DNA of 64,000 nucleotides, taken from Phalacrocorax aristotelis. Its lineage: Eukaryota > Chordata > Aves > Suliformes > Phalacrocoracidae. Positions 1-13,099 of the stretch are shown here, piece by piece (position 1 is the first letter of the stretch; every line of letters begins with the position of its first letter). Under the pieces are notes generated by a model that worked only from the letters and a program-made list of their open reading frames with translations, made no database searches and was not told the origin of the DNA. The stretch covers positions 45,906,621-45,970,620 of the forward strand of contig NC_134280.1 in the NCBI RefSeq assembly GCF_949628215.1, written 5' to 3'. The position numbers and the translations under genes were made by a program.

Positions 1-2040
1 TGTCTGTGCACAGGATTTCTGCTTCTCCCCAGTATACTTTCCTGGCCTTCTCCTTCCAGGGTGGGACACTGCAGCAGTGAGCAGCTGCTCACCCAAGCAT
101 CCCACCAAGCTCTGGGGTTTTGTCTTTCCCAGGCATTGGTGTTTGGAGACACATGCTTTTCAGGAGATGTTCCCTTGCTATATTTATACAAAGTGGGACG
201 TCTTTGCAATCAACATGTGTCCCTGTTGGCTGTCCACATATGGCAAGATCCAAAAGAGGCTGACTATTTTCAGAGATAGCAGAATTACTCAAAATATAAT
301 ACCTAATGTGAATGCATTCCAGGAAGGTTGTCCAGCTCCCTGCTTTAGGAGAGGGATTGTTTGGCCTGGCATTCACAGCCAGCTTGTGATCTGGGGAAAA
401 ACTTCTAACATTTCTACCTCATTGTTAAAGTTCATTCAGATAAGCCATTATCTGGCACTAGTGAAAGGATGAAAATTTTGGTACGGAGGGAAGAGGCAAA
501 GAGGAAGCACTGGGGAACACCATGCTGTGGATGTAATGTTGATGAAGAAATTCTCCAGGCAATGTATGTGATCCAAAAGGTTTACCACTTTTCTTCTAGC
601 CTTTCATAAAAGTATCTTTTGCCCTTTCCAGTGGGACAGCACTGAATCAACTGTTTTTGTGGTCAGGCATCAGCAAAGAGACTGGAAACTCCTCAGGCAA
701 AACACACATGTGAGGACGTCTGACTACACAGTCATGTATATGGAAGCAGTAGATACAACTGGTTCCCACTTATCAATATACTTTAGGGATTAAACATACC
801 ATTTACTACCAATAAGTGGGAGAGCACTGAGGGAAGGCAGAGGTTATCCCATGCCTGCTCAATGGTGTCTCTTCCTCAGCAGCACAGAGGCTGGTCAGGG
901 CATACCGAGGCTGTGTGTGAGAGCTGGGATGGCCGCTCTTGTGATTGCTTCTGCAATAAGACCTGGCACATTTGCCAGATTCTCCCATGGAGGATGGCGT
1001 GACTGCCAGCCCACAACCTCCACCACCATTGGCTCATCATTGATTCACCATTGGCTCCAAATATCTGGAAATCTCAGAATACACTTGATTTTAAAAGGTT
1101 ACCAAGAAGAAAAAGAATCTTTCTGACCTCTCCTTAGGCCTTGCTTCACCTTCAGTGTCAGCCTTTATGGAGGCAAAAATACATTCCCTTAATTGGAGCT
1201 ACTGAGCCAAACCCTCAGCTGGTGTGACACTGTGTTTTCAGTGGAGTTGTGCTAATTTACAGTAGTCTTGTGTCTGACCTTCTGAGGAGCAATTCAATGT
1301 GAAGAGAATGAGGATCATAGGGGAGTAACCTCAGCCTTTCTTCTAATATAAATCACAAAAGAGCAAAATTGGCAACTGATGCTGGTCAGAGAAAGCTGAT
1401 GGAATTGCACTCTGCAAGAATATGCCCTTCCACCAAGATAAAACTGATACTGCTGTTGTTATATGAAGAAGAAACCTGGAGGAAGGGAAGGAATTCCAAC
1501 AATGCCAGTAAAAAACACAAGCTATTTTAACATTTTGGAACAGAAAAATCCCACTTCCCTTTTTGAAACAAAGTTTTGCTGAGATTTTTTCTAATTCATT
1601 CTGTAGTTTGTATTAGAAAACAATTGAAAAATTAGAAATCCAAAATAAACAGTAAGTGTTTAAATGAATCCCAAATATATTTTTCTGCAGAATTTTCTTT
1701 TATAGGGAGCTTAACCCTGGGAAGGTTGCTTAGATTCAAAGCAGAGCCAAATTTCCAAATTCAGAACTCTTTTATGAAACAAGCATTTCAGCCCCTCCAC
1801 CAGCTTGGATTTTTTTTTTTGTAGGAAGAAGTTGAATGCTGCCTGCTGCTTGCTCTCTGCTTTCTATCCTTCCCAAACTCTAAAGATGTCTGCTTTAGTT
1901 TTTGTTTAGACTTGACAACCACAGTCCCAGAGAAGTTACAATGAAACTTGTCTGAGCAACTTACACTTACCCACTTAAAAAATAAATAAATTCAAATGCA
2001 CTAAGCAAAGGATTACAAAATCAGATTTAGAGATAGACCC
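1..2040. other. Intergenic DNA, no gene seen
   Basis: No reading frame here resembles a known protein. The longest open frame (77-472 on the plus strand, 131 codons) has no recognisable domain and overlaps open frames on both strands, as expected by chance. Composition is moderately AT-rich with few CpG. I see no clear interspersed repeat. Confidence 0.6.
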
Positions 2041-2156
2041 TGAAGAAACTTATTTGCAGATGGGCTTAAACTGTGGATAATAATACTGACTCACCATTAT
2101 GAACTGCTTTGAGGTCTAGGGATAAAAGGGTTTATGTTAGTACTAGGTATTATTAC
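2041..2156 (+). mobile_element. MIR/CORE-type SINE remnant, 3' half
   Basis: The stretch reads as the 3' part of a MIR/CORE-SINE in plus orientation: a decayed 'GATGGGC..AAACTGTGGATAATAATACTGAC' segment (about 2058-2090) followed by an 'AACTGCTTTGAGGTCTAGGGATAAAAGGG' segment (about 2102-2130) and a TACTAGGTATTATTA end. The family pattern is a TGTAAAATGGGGATAATAATA block, then GTGCTTTGAGAT and a GCGCTATATAAG end. The tRNA-like head is not evident. Assignment rests on remembered consensus only. Confidence 0.65.
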
Positions 2157-3967
2157 ATCTTATTGTTAATTTCAAAAGCTAGAAAATTAATAACAAGCAG
2201 CAAAAAAAAATATCTTTCAGTAAAATTAAGGACTTAACCTGATAAAAGATCCCAAATGTCAACACTCTGGCATTATGACTGCCTCTCCAGCCCTTCTTAC
2301 CTTGCTGGCCCTTTTTAAACCTCTTCAGCATGGAATAGGTCCAAAAACTGCAGGCACTTGGACTTGAAAATTTATAGGGATTTTCATAACCTATTTCCTC
2401 TGCTATAGGTGTTGTCACATACAACTTCGTTGCTTGTCATGCTGTCAGAGAGAGTCCCTATACACACTCTCACACGCACACTTTTCCTCCCATACACACT
2501 CTTTCCTTAACAGGTAGCACATAAAGCACAAAGTGGGGAGAAAAAAAGAAAGTATCGGGAAATCAACATCTGGTTTGAATAATTCCTCCTATTTAAATTT
2601 TTACTTAAAGAACTCCCATTGGTACCAAATAATTGAACTCAGTTATTCACAGCTAAATATCTTGGTAGCACCATTCCTCTCTGGTTTCATGTGGTAGATC
2701 ATCACACCTAGGCTCCTAAAGCCTCACAGAGGATTTATGTTGCAGGTATCACACAGTGAAAGGCAGCTCCCTGTTCCTCTCTGCCCCCTCCTCCCACAGG
2801 CAGATACAAAAAGATGCTGCCTTGCCTTCTCCTCCTCCTCTCCTTTATTTGGAGATGTTGAACTTATAAAAAATACACTTCACAGAAAAGCAGTGTAATT
2901 AGCCTTGCTTTTTTTGGCCTTCATGTGTGTGGTAAAATATCTAGTAATAGTTGGCAAGACTTTTGCAGGGATGATATTCCCATGGTTAGATCTAAAGCCC
3001 AAATACTTGGAACAAATTAACACCAGCCAAGAAAGTGAGGTTAATTACTGGAACACTTGGAAGAGGAGGTCTCCCTAGTCTGGAAAAATGCAATACACTA
3101 TCTGCACGTATGGTATGTGGCCAAGCAGGATCTCTCCCTCTCCTCTGATTCTCTCACTTGCTCTCTTTCCTTCTTTCCTTTTGTGTCCTGACTACAGACA
3201 AATGTCAGAGCAACTGAGAGCAAAGACTTCATCTTCCTCTGACCTGTTCTTCCATCAGGCCAGTGCCACTGATGGCCCTGGAAGCTACTCAAAGCTGAGA
3301 AACTTGGCCATCGGGGGGCTGGCTCTCCTTCTGTCTATGTTTTCTCATTAGTGGTTTTGTGTTGTTGAAAGGCATCTTCATTGGAGGCCCAGTATTCCAG
3401 CAACATCCTGCTTTAATCTAGGGTGGGCACTAAGGCTTTCAAAAACACAGCATACGACTCAACAGGAGAACAGTCATCTTCCCTAATATGCTCTTTGGAG
3501 AGCAAATCGGTAAATCCTGTAGGCCCCTAAACATCTGCCTTTGGTAACGTTTTAATGGGGAAAATTTGCCTAGTAACCACATTGCCATTGACCTTTGATG
3601 CATGAGGAATGTATACATGCACATGTCTGGGGGGAGCTGCATGTGTGCAAAAGCCTGTGAAATCAAGGTTGCAAAACCACGGAGGTGGAAGCTACATACT
3701 CCACTTCAGTTACCTGTGCACCTTTAGGAGGGCTCCCTCATGTGTTTGCATTATTCATGACATAGACCTCAGTGGCATGAGGACATGACTTTTTTCCAAG
3801 GGATGGCTGCCTCAGTCTGTGATCAGGACAGATACTATTCACTGCAAGAACAGCTATTCAAGATTTTGTTTTTTCTTCATTGTTCAGTTTGTGACCTCAA
3901 GCCTTACTGACTGCGCACTATTCAAACCCTGCTCTGAAAACAACATAATTTTGTTTTCTCATGGGCT
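2157..3967. other. Intergenic DNA, no gene seen
   Basis: No supported gene. There are pyrimidine-rich patches (about 2800-2850 and 3130-3185) and a short CA/CT-rich run near 2455-2490. The small open frames here are in low-complexity or random sequence and match nothing I recognise. Confidence 0.55.
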
Positions 3968-4090
3968 TTTCTATAGCGCTCATGACAATAGTATCAAAGT
4001 GCCCCATAAAGATTAATTCATCTATTTTTGCTACAGCCCCAGGAGGCAAGCTGGTATTTTCTTCATTCTCCAAATGTTGAACTGAAAGCA
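3968..4090 (-). mobile_element. MIR/CORE-type SINE remnant, antisense
   Basis: Read on the minus strand this gives a decayed SINE 3' region: an 'ATGAAGAAAATACC' block (the usual TGTAAAATGGG.ATAATACC part), 'GCCTCCTGGGGCTGT' (usual CCTCACAGGGGTGTTGTGA), 'GATGAATTAATCTTTATGGGGCACTTTGA' and 'GAGCGCTATAGAAAAG' (usual AAGCGCTATATAAG). The order and spacing match the family. Divergence is high, so it is an old insertion. Confidence 0.65.
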
Positions 4091-5671
4091 TAAGCCCTGT
4101 CTATATAATCATGGATGAAGTTTACAGAGCAGCTAAAGCCATGGTGTCCACTGCAGCCCCACAGCTGCTTCAAGCAGTGCTTGCATGGTCCATCAGGCTA
4201 CATCTGGCTTCAGTGTGTGCACTGCCTGACCCCCAGCCATGTTTGCAATTGCAAGCTTACAAAATTGAATCTAGTCTTGAAGGCGGCCTCAGGGTCTTTG
4301 ACAGTATAGACATAGCCATATGGTCAACAGCATGTCTACAAGATCCATGGTAGGCATTAATTTTGAATCCTGTCATTGAGATGCCTAGGTCTTGGTTTTT
4401 CCCCTTTCTCGCTATTAGCCAGCACTGCAGATGTTCAGAGCAGAGCTCCTGCCAACCTCAGACGAGCTCAGACCCCAGAGTCCCAGGCTGGGTCCCCAGA
4501 AAATAAGAATCTACTATTAGGAGCTCTCTGTGAAAAGTTCACTGTAGGCAGCATGGTTTAACATCTACAAGGGAAAATCCCCCACTCCTCACAACACCGC
4601 TCAGCTCAGTCAGGTACAGCTTCAGCCTTGCTGTCACTTGCAAAAAATGCAGCAGGAGTGCAGGGGCTGGTAGCCTCCCCTGTTTGGTGGAGCACAGCAG
4701 GAGACCTGTGGGAAAGAGGGTTCAAGCATGTAATGCATGTTCTGCACAAAAGGGTGGAATTAATATTGCACAGGAAGATCTAAGCCAGGTATTTCCTGAC
4801 TTTTGAGTGATCAACTTGAAAACCTTGGTAATGTTCACTTAACACAGGGGAAGCCTGATTTCCTATGTTTTAAAGTAAGCTAGGTGGTAGCATAGGCATG
4901 CCAATGTGTTCATACTATGGACATCTACAGGATTTGCCATCAAGATGGGAACTTTCTACTCCATGCCAGAAGTTAAGCTGACAGAAGTAACATATTCTCT
5001 CCATGTGGTTTTTCTAAGCCTTATAACTTGGCCAAATGTGGATAGTTTTTCACAGGGACAGACAAGACCCATCCCCAACACAAAAGCCACCTCTTCTGCC
5101 AAGTGTCCGTTCGTACTTCCAAAGCACAGGGGTTCTAGGGCTTTCCAAATAAAAGGTTGCAAAAAAAGAAAAAAGCAACAAGGCAAACAATGTATTTTTC
5201 CAGGCTTCTTCTCAGAAACATTATGTCATTTTGGCTGAAATTGCCATAATTAATTCAGTTTGAGGCAAAAACCCTATACATATACTTAAACCCAAATGGC
5301 TGAAGCTGTCAAAGTTATAAACAAGTGAAAAAAGGACCATATCACAGAAAATGTTAGTCAAACTTACTAATAAGCATTTTCCCAGCTCTGTGTGTTGCTA
5401 TATGTGTGCATTTGGAGATATTCAATATGGGCTGATACATCAGGCTGACTTTGAAAACCACTCTGGGAGTCTTGCCCTGGGAAACAGACCCGCACTGGCT
5501 GCTTACTGTGCCACTTTGAAAAGAATATTGGAAAAGGGACAGAGAAAGGAGGCAAAATACACTGTAGCAGCAACAAATCAATCAGTGCAGTCTATATAGC
5601 CTGGAGGGGGTCTCTTCTTCTGCCAGCCCAGCCACCGGGGCTCTCCAGCTCCTTAGACTAAAGGGCCAAGC
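4091..5671. other. Intergenic DNA, no gene seen
   Basis: Nothing gene-like. The longest open frame (4906-5238, 110 codons) has no recognisable domain. The block ends at the 3' terminus of an antisense CR1 element. Confidence 0.55.
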
Positions 5672-6640
5672 AGAACATGGAAATGCAGGGCTGAAAGCAA
5701 GGAATTCATCTAGCCCAACCCTCATATCTAAGCCAGGATTAAAGTGGCATATTCGTCTCCAATTGTCATCCAACTTTTTCATATAACACTTCAAGAAGGG
5801 GTCCCCAGTCTCCCCAGCCTCTCCCAGTGCTCAACTAGAAGTGCTTAGATAGCTTCACTCAATTTTGAACAACTTATTTGCTGCAAACTGAACACATTAT
5901 TCCTACCTCTGCTCAGAGTATCAGGGAGTATAAAAGATCTTTGCCATTTTCAGAATAAGCTTTACATATCAGAAGACCTTCACATCTCCCTCACTTTTGT
6001 GTCTCTTCTGGAGAACACACATGGAATTCCATTACTCTTTCCCAGCAGTTGTGTTTTCTAACTCTTATTATTCTGGGCTCTCTTCACTACATCTTTCCTG
6101 AAGTACAATACATAAAACTAGAGTCTTCTGAATGAGTGTAAATCAAAAGCCATATCTAAGCAGCCCATCTGCTTACAGCACATCAGTGTCTCTCAGCCAA
6201 TGGTGCACAAAGGAACTGCATGACTTCTGTTAAGGAACCCCAATTCAAACAGAGCCAGGAGCCTAATTTCTAGCTAAGTTAATATAGCCCAGCATTTAGG
6301 AAGATCCAGAATATGATGAGACCGTATGTCTTACCAAGACTTCCCTAGTACTCTGGCACAAAAGCAGAGTACAATGGGGTAATTACCTTGCATAAAACAT
6401 TCATTCTGCTACATTGCAAAATCTGTTTGGTGGGGGGTTTTTTCTTGTCCGATTGCGTCATGTTGTTGACTCATGATACTGGGGTTTTTAATGAGTTGTG
6501 TGCTGTCTTCAACCTGGTCATACATTTTTGTTCACATGAAAGGATATCTGAAAGCTTTCTGGAAGCCCAGGTATATCATAGACACAGGTTTTATCTGTAC
6601 CCACCACACTAGTTACTAGTTCAAGAGAGAATTCTATTTT
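5672..6640 (-). mobile_element. CR1-type LINE fragment, antisense, decayed
   Basis: The plus strand carries the reverse complement of a CR1 3' region. About 5,675-5,740 contains the typical 'AGGGCTG..CATCTAGCCCAACCCT' 3' terminal segment. About 6,050-6,110 matches the 'TTCTAA..CTTATTATT..TCTTCACTACATCTTTCCTGAAG' segment, and 6,462-6,475 carries TGTTGTTGACTCATG. At 6,538-6,576 the minus strand can be read as IYLGFQKAFRYPF, the reverse transcriptase motif A of CR1 (normally LDFxKAFD), with the catalytic Asp changed to Gly. The jump from the GTTGACTCATG segment to motif A is shorter than in the family, so there is an internal deletion. It is a dead, 5'-truncated copy. The right boundary is approximate. 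Confidence 0.8.
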
Positions 6641-8649
6641 AGGTTTCTTTATCTGAAACCCCCTGTACAAAATTAGGACTTAAGGTAATTCTCAAGCCAA
6701 TATATCATGGAGTATGGGCCCCTAATTATCAACAATAGGTCCATAGGGGGATCTGGGTACCTGACATTCCTGTTCTGTGAGGGAGTGTCGTGCTTTAACC
6801 CCATCAGCAGCTATGCACCACACAGCCACTGGCTGCTAGCTAGGGTTAAACCACAACAAGGAGATATGAAGCAAACTGCCACAGCTCACAAAGTACACAC
6901 CTGTGCAGGAAACAGACAACTAGTAAGGAGATGTACTACTTTACATTCCAGTCTAGCCAGCCTCCTAGGCAGAGGGGCAGCTACCTCCATTCAGCAAAGC
7001 ACATATACCCCATTAAATCAAAGCTTGCTGTGCTAGAACCTTAAATCATTTCCCTGCCAAGATCTGTCTATATGTCCTCTTTGCACTTCTGACTGTACTT
7101 TAAAAGCACATTATCTTGTTAACATTTGCAAAGCACAAAAGCACAGTCATATACCCAGGGGATGCTCTGTGCCCTCTGTTATATACAGAATCTCCTATCT
7201 GTACAGATATGCATAGACATATGACCCTGTGGATTTCTGTTAAAGAAAAAAATATTTCTGAGCCCTGTTGGGTTTAGCGAATCTACCACACAGTACAGGA
7301 GGTCTGGAAGATCTCAGATCAGCAAAGCATATTGTGTGTCATCTGTGTATATATGGAAAAAAGGGAAAGGGAAGCAGGTACCACGCTAATGTAAATGCAG
7401 CCATTTACCAGCTTGGTTTCCACCTTTCTCATACCCCTGTAAAGAGGTATTGAGGAAGGTGCTAGTCAAACAACAGAAATCATCAGCAGCATGTGCTCTT
7501 GCATTATCATCTTCCATGTGTTAGGTTATGCACCTCTGGAATGAGAACAGTGATACAAATGTGCCCAGGCTTGCAATTGTTACCCTTGGAGGCAGCAATC
7601 CCAGGTTCTGGGCATACTCAGGGGCTGCAGGTTTGAGAACATTCATGCAAGAGGGGGAAAAAATATTCCTTCCTAGCTTTTGAATGGTAAACCAGCAGTC
7701 ATCACAGGTGATCTGCATGTTTTGTGTGTGCTCATGGATTGACCTGCATTAGGGTAGGGTGAGAAAGCCCTTGGCCAAGCCATGAGTGTGATCTCCCATT
7801 AGCAAAGTGAGGGCAGGAGTAGGGGCTGCAGGCTACAGAGGTAAGTTTACCAAGGCATGCAGACATACTCCAGTAGAAAGCACTGTAAGAATGCAAAGCA
7901 CTCTCATACTAGTATTACTCCATACCACTTTGTAGAAGGTAGTGTGTACAATAAATACATATTGCAAAATAGGTTTTATTTCCTTAAAAAATAATTTCAT
8001 TCCATTTTTCAAGGTGTTGTGCAAAGAAAATGTAGTTTTATTGCTGACAGTTTAGAGGGGCTGAGGCTGTTATTGCAGGCAGCTGTACTTGGCTCCTTTC
8101 ATCACTTACATATGGAGAAAATGTTGTTATTAGACTCTCTCAAAGTACAGCTCTATTTCCATGAACCCCAGCTTTCAGCCTTGAGAAACAGAGACTTCCA
8201 GCATTGGTAGCGCATGAGGACTAGGACATGTATCCTTAGTTCAAACACATGAAGGTCTTGACAGCTGTTCTTGGACTGAATTTTCATCTTCCTGAATAAA
8301 AGCACAAAAACTGTTTCTTGGTTGAGCTCCCTTTGTGTAAGACAGGAAATGCCCACTGCATTCCCAGAGACACGACACTGAATTATTTGGCTTGGGCCCT
8401 GGCTCTGTTTGGAATCCGTTATCCAGACGTTCCTCCCTTTGTAAGATCTGGCAAACTGAAAAAAAAACCTTGCCTTTGGTATGTCTGTGAGTGACCCTTC
8501 TTTAGATAATTTTCCTTGGGACTTCCACAACCCTTCTGAGAGCCTGCAAACATCTTGTCTTAATAATTGCATTACATCATGAGGAGCAATATGCATTAGT
8601 ACCAATTTGCTCTTCATCCAAGACGTCAGACATAGCTTTTTAAAGACAC
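6641..8649. other. Intergenic DNA, no gene seen
   Basis: No gene is supported. A 154-codon minus-strand open frame (8,153-8,617) has no recognisable domain, signal peptide or repeat, and about one of this length is expected by chance over 64 kb in six frames. Confidence 0.5.
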
Positions 8650-8825
8650 TTTAGTTAAGCCCCATAACCTCTCCGGCAGGCCAGTTGGTACTGTTATCCT
8701 CTGAAGAACCCAAGGTGCAGAAAGATGAAGTAACTTGCCCACAGCCACACAATATATCAGTCACAGAGCTACAGAGTCCAAGAAGCCCAGCTCCCAATCT
8801 TAAGTGTTAACCACTAGACTATGTT
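8650..8825 (-). mobile_element. MIR SINE, nearly full length, antisense
   Basis: This is the clearest MIR in the window. On the plus strand it reads in the reverse order of the family: 'TTGGTACTGTTATCCTC' (3' side), 'AAGATGAAGTAACTTGCCC', 'ACAGCCACACAATATATCAG', 'CACAGAGCTACAGAGTCCAAG' split over several blocks, and ends with 'TTAACCACTAGACTATGTTCT', the start of the tRNA-derived head. Both the core and the tRNA-related part are retained, so it spans most of the roughly 260 bp element. Confidence 0.85.
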
Positions 8826-11800
8826 CTGTACAATATCAGAAAGAGCAGCAAGGACCAAGAGGCAGCTAAATAGCATGAGGAATCAATTCTGCTGGAGGGA
8901 TATGGGAGAGGCAAAGGCAGAGGAGCAAAGTCCTAGTCAGCACAGGCTCTGTGATGATTGCTGCCTTACTGTTTGTGGGCAGCAGTGTGTCTCCTATTCC
9001 TACAACTGCCCTGGACCTCATTGATCTTCCCTCTCTTTTCCAGTTTTCCTGTCTCCCCTTGTCTTCCCACAATCTCCCCAGATGTTTGTCTTTTCATATC
9101 TTTAAAAAGGGAAACTTGTCTTTCACCCAGTTATTTCTTCTTGTAACTCAGAATTTTGGGGAAGAGCCCTGTGGCTCTGCAGCTGCTTAGGGCAACACAG
9201 CTCATCTGGAAATGTCACAGTCCCCAGGAAGCCAAGCTCTTAACCACTGTGGATTTAAATCCCAGCATGAGTCCCCATAGAATTTATCACGTAGTACAGG
9301 ATAATAAAACTGTACAGTATCTTGTGCCTCTGTCAGCTGCTCTGTACAGAGAATTTGCATCAGAAAATAATTTCTTTTTTGATTCCTAGTCCAAATAAAT
9401 CTAGGCAGTGTCTTCAGTTTTTCCACTCTGCAGAAATCTCAGGAGGCTTTTCAGAAGCTACATATCGTTGTGTAATTACAAGTTTCTGGAAATTCATGAG
9501 GAGCCATGTGGCAAAGGGAAGAAACCTGTACAATTTGGCACCAGGAGAAGGACATATTTTACAAGCTTTTCAGGAGAAGCCTCCTAGATCCATTTCCAGG
9601 ACTCAAAGCCAGACTGCCACTAAGCAAGTGAAATTTGAATGTTAGAGAGATGGCCAGTAAACGTGAAAAATGGTTGTAAATTGTAAATCTGAATGACCCG
9701 ACCTCTACAGCCTTGAATAAACTCTGAAGTTCAGAAACAAAATTTTTTCTGATCTAGGCATTACTGCCAGAGCTAGTAAGCAGAAGGCTCAGAATGGGTC
9801 TGTATTCCATATTTTGAGTGAAAAATACTATGCTGAATCTACAACCTTTTTTTTCAAACAAAATTCTGATATAAAGTGTTAGGAAAACTTGCACAAATGA
9901 TACTTTTTAGAGTCTCTTTTTAGAGAGGAAAAAGTCTGTCTTTACAAGAAACAATCAGATTTTGTCAGGAAAAAAATCCAACTTGGTCATTACAAGTAAT
10001 ACTAATTATAGTAAACTATACCATAACCGAGCAGTGCATAGAACTCATAAACAACATTTCTCCTGTAAAACAGGACTATCAACAGCATACAGAATCATAA
10101 GAGAGTTTGACAAAAAGCCATACTAATATATTTATTTGCTTCATTGGTCCTACAGTGGTGAGTTTTGCAGGCCACCCCACCAAGCACTGGAGATTCCATG
10201 GAGCATATGCTCTTGGCTCATTGCTTCCAGGGGGAACCATCATAGCCAAGCAATGTGGTGGGCCAGCAATTACAGAGTTAACAGACAGTGGTGTCTCCGG
10301 TGACTTCAGGGTGCTTAAGGGAAGGAGTTCCAGGACTGAGTAATTTTGATGGTGCTGTTTCTAATGGAGATATTGCAATGATGCCATTTATCAATGGTTT
10401 TTATTTCCTAGGAGGGTGGTTATAAACTGTATATGGCTATGAACTGCCCATACACTACCATACGGATTCAGGTGGTCAGAGATCCCACTGCCTGCTGAGT
10501 TAAATGGAGTCACTGGTAACAGGAAAGTGAGGTTTGGCCACCTGGTATTCATCAGTCCTCTTGCCATTTCAGGAGTGTCCATTAGAAACCTATATGCATG
10601 ATCCCTGCATTTTGATTGTTAGAAAAATTAGCTGTTAACCATCAGGAAATTACCTGATTCCCCAGCACGGTCACTCAGACCCATTACAGGCCCTGTTCTA
10701 AGTCTTCTTCTTATTGAACACAGTTTACAAGAGGTTTACCATAATCCCTTTAAAATTAGATTTTTGTTCTTTTTTTAAGCTATTCAGATTGTTACTCAAA
10801 TAAAACCTTTTGTCTGGTTGCAGAGAGAATAAGAAGCCGACACCAGGGCTGGCTGTGTGGTATCACATGTGGCCACAGGAGGTTTGGCTGGAAATCTGGG
10901 GGGCAAAATAACTTTTCATCAGAAGTGACTGATTTACAAAGATCATTTCTCACACAGGGGATGACATTTCTGCTGGCAGTCAGGAAGAGACAGAGAGAAG
11001 TTCAAGGGAGGACAGCCCCATAACCCCAACCGCAGCAAACCTTCAAACCCTCTTTGGCCTCCTTTGGACAGAGTGGGATGTGGCCCCTTTCCATACACCT
11101 GAGGCAGATGGCTACTGCCCCAGCTTCCAGCTTGCCAGCAGACTCTCCTGCCAAAGGTTTTAGATGATGAACAAATATTCACTGGAAAAGTGAAAGAGAT
11201 GGAGTCACAACCTCATGGTTAAGCAAGGATTTAAATCCACAGTAGGTGGGCACTTTGCCAACAGGCTTACTGAAAATGTTTGGCTGTTTTTCTCTGTTTC
11301 TAAGGGGAAGAGCAAGAGGGAAAAGGTAGACAAGGGCTTTGGAAAAAATATTTGTGTGGCCTACTTCCCATTTGGCCGTGCAACAGCAAAGAACATTTTT
11401 AAAGCCCTGAAACATTTTGATTTCAGTAAATGCTCTCAGTTTAAAATCTTTGTTTCCTGCCTACTTCTCACGAACAGCACCTTAGGGAGATTGTCCCGAG
11501 CAGGTATTTGGTCCCTGGATAGCCCTGTGCAAACCTGCATGTACTAGCCGCCCTGGGGACTGCAGCTGTGCGGTCCCATTATGGGACATACATCCCGCTC
11601 ATGGGTGCTTGTCGTCAGTCTTAAAAAAATACTAATTGATTGGTCTTGGACCCCTTCCCAAATACTGTGGGGAAAGTGGATGTAATCTTTTCAGGAGGTT
11701 GAGACCGAGCTCTGCGTTGAGGCAAGGATTATGCCTGGGCAGTGCGTGTACAGGGGGAGGAACAGCACCGCCAGAAAACATGGGCCCTTCATGGGTGTCA

Positions 11801-13099
11801 GAAAGATATGATTGTGAGCCAAGACACGCGTAGACACAGAGCTCCAGTCCTCATACTTGTTCACAACCCAGGACAGGAGTATGATGCCCATGAGATTCCA
11901 TAGCAGAGGCACTGCTTGCCATTTGAAGGGAACACAGAAAAATCCCAAATTGGAAAGTGTCTGTTCAGAGCAGAAGCTGATTTTGCCACCCTCCTCTCTC
12001 CAGTCATTGCCTTTCTAAAACTCCAGAAAAAAAAATCATCCCAGCAGCAGGCCAGCAGAAGCCAGGGTGGAAAAAAAAAAAAGCTTAATTTCAAACTATA
12101 ATTAGAGGATGCTGAAGGCAACACTTCAACAGTCAGATGTATCAAGCACTGGAAAGTCTCTCAGGAGAAGCAGTGGAAAGAATATTGCTTCAATCATAGT
12201 GACAAAGCACTAAGAAATGCACACTAGGCAGAAATCCTGCTTTAGCTAGTGTTGGTTATCAAAAGGCAGGAAGCTGGTTCTCACGCCAGCAAAAGCAGGC
12301 AGCCTGTGGCAGGGGTAAACCCATTTCCCACAGAAAGCGAGGCCTTCATTTAGGCCCAGATACTGCAAAAGGAGATAAGGACTCACCCCGGTATACTGGG
12401 AGAGTTATGGGTGATGGCAGCATGATGCGTGGCTGCCCCAGTGCTCAGTACCCACTGGCTGCTCAGTCCATGCTCCCCCCAAACTGCCTTACACAAGTCT
12501 GGCCTCCCATCTTCAGCTGTACTTTTTTCTTTTTTTTCCAAGTAAATTTAATCAGGAGTTTGCTCTCATCCCTAACTCACTTCATGTGAACTTAATTTCT
12601 AGCTCCGATAGTTATTTTTAAAAAGGGATTTTTTTTTAAGTGTAGTGGGGTTTGAGGATGAAGGAAGGAGAGAAAATTAAATTAGCTCCCCTTCCAGTGT
12701 TTCCGTATTTCTTGGGTGTATGAGCAAAGCCATTTCAGGCATTAGAGATGTTGTTTAGATTTGGACTGTACCTTGCCAGTCAGATCATGTAACCAGGCTT
12801 TTGGATTTTTGGAGCTTAACCAATAGGAAGGATGGTTCCTGCACTCCACTGGTCCTGTGCAATGCCCATGGGATCCCCCAACTGCAAGGGTGGTTTTGTA
12901 GCACTGCCATGGCTAAAAGGCATGGGAAGGTGTTACAGCCTGAAGTTGTCAGTAGGTATTTAGGAAAACACAGAAACGAGGAGGTATGGACTCAGATTTT
13001 GCAGCTTAAAAATGGAAAAGAACTGTGGAAAAGAAATGGGTCTTATGGAAAATGAGCTTTTCTCCCTTAGTCTCCAGGTCAAAGGTTGCCCTTCAAGGC
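8826..13099. other. Intergenic DNA, no gene seen
   Basis: No gene is supported. Two short tRNA-B-box-like words (about 9,250-9,262 and 11,226-11,240) sit in sequence that could be SINE remnants too decayed to call. A perfect A12 run lies near 12,070-12,082. No open frame has a recognisable domain. Confidence 0.5.

Noticed and set aside
77-472. 131-codon plus-strand open frame
   Set aside because: No domain, and overlapping open frames on both strands.
8153-8617. 154-codon minus-strand open frame
   Set aside because: No recognisable domain. One such frame is expected by chance in 64 kb and six frames.
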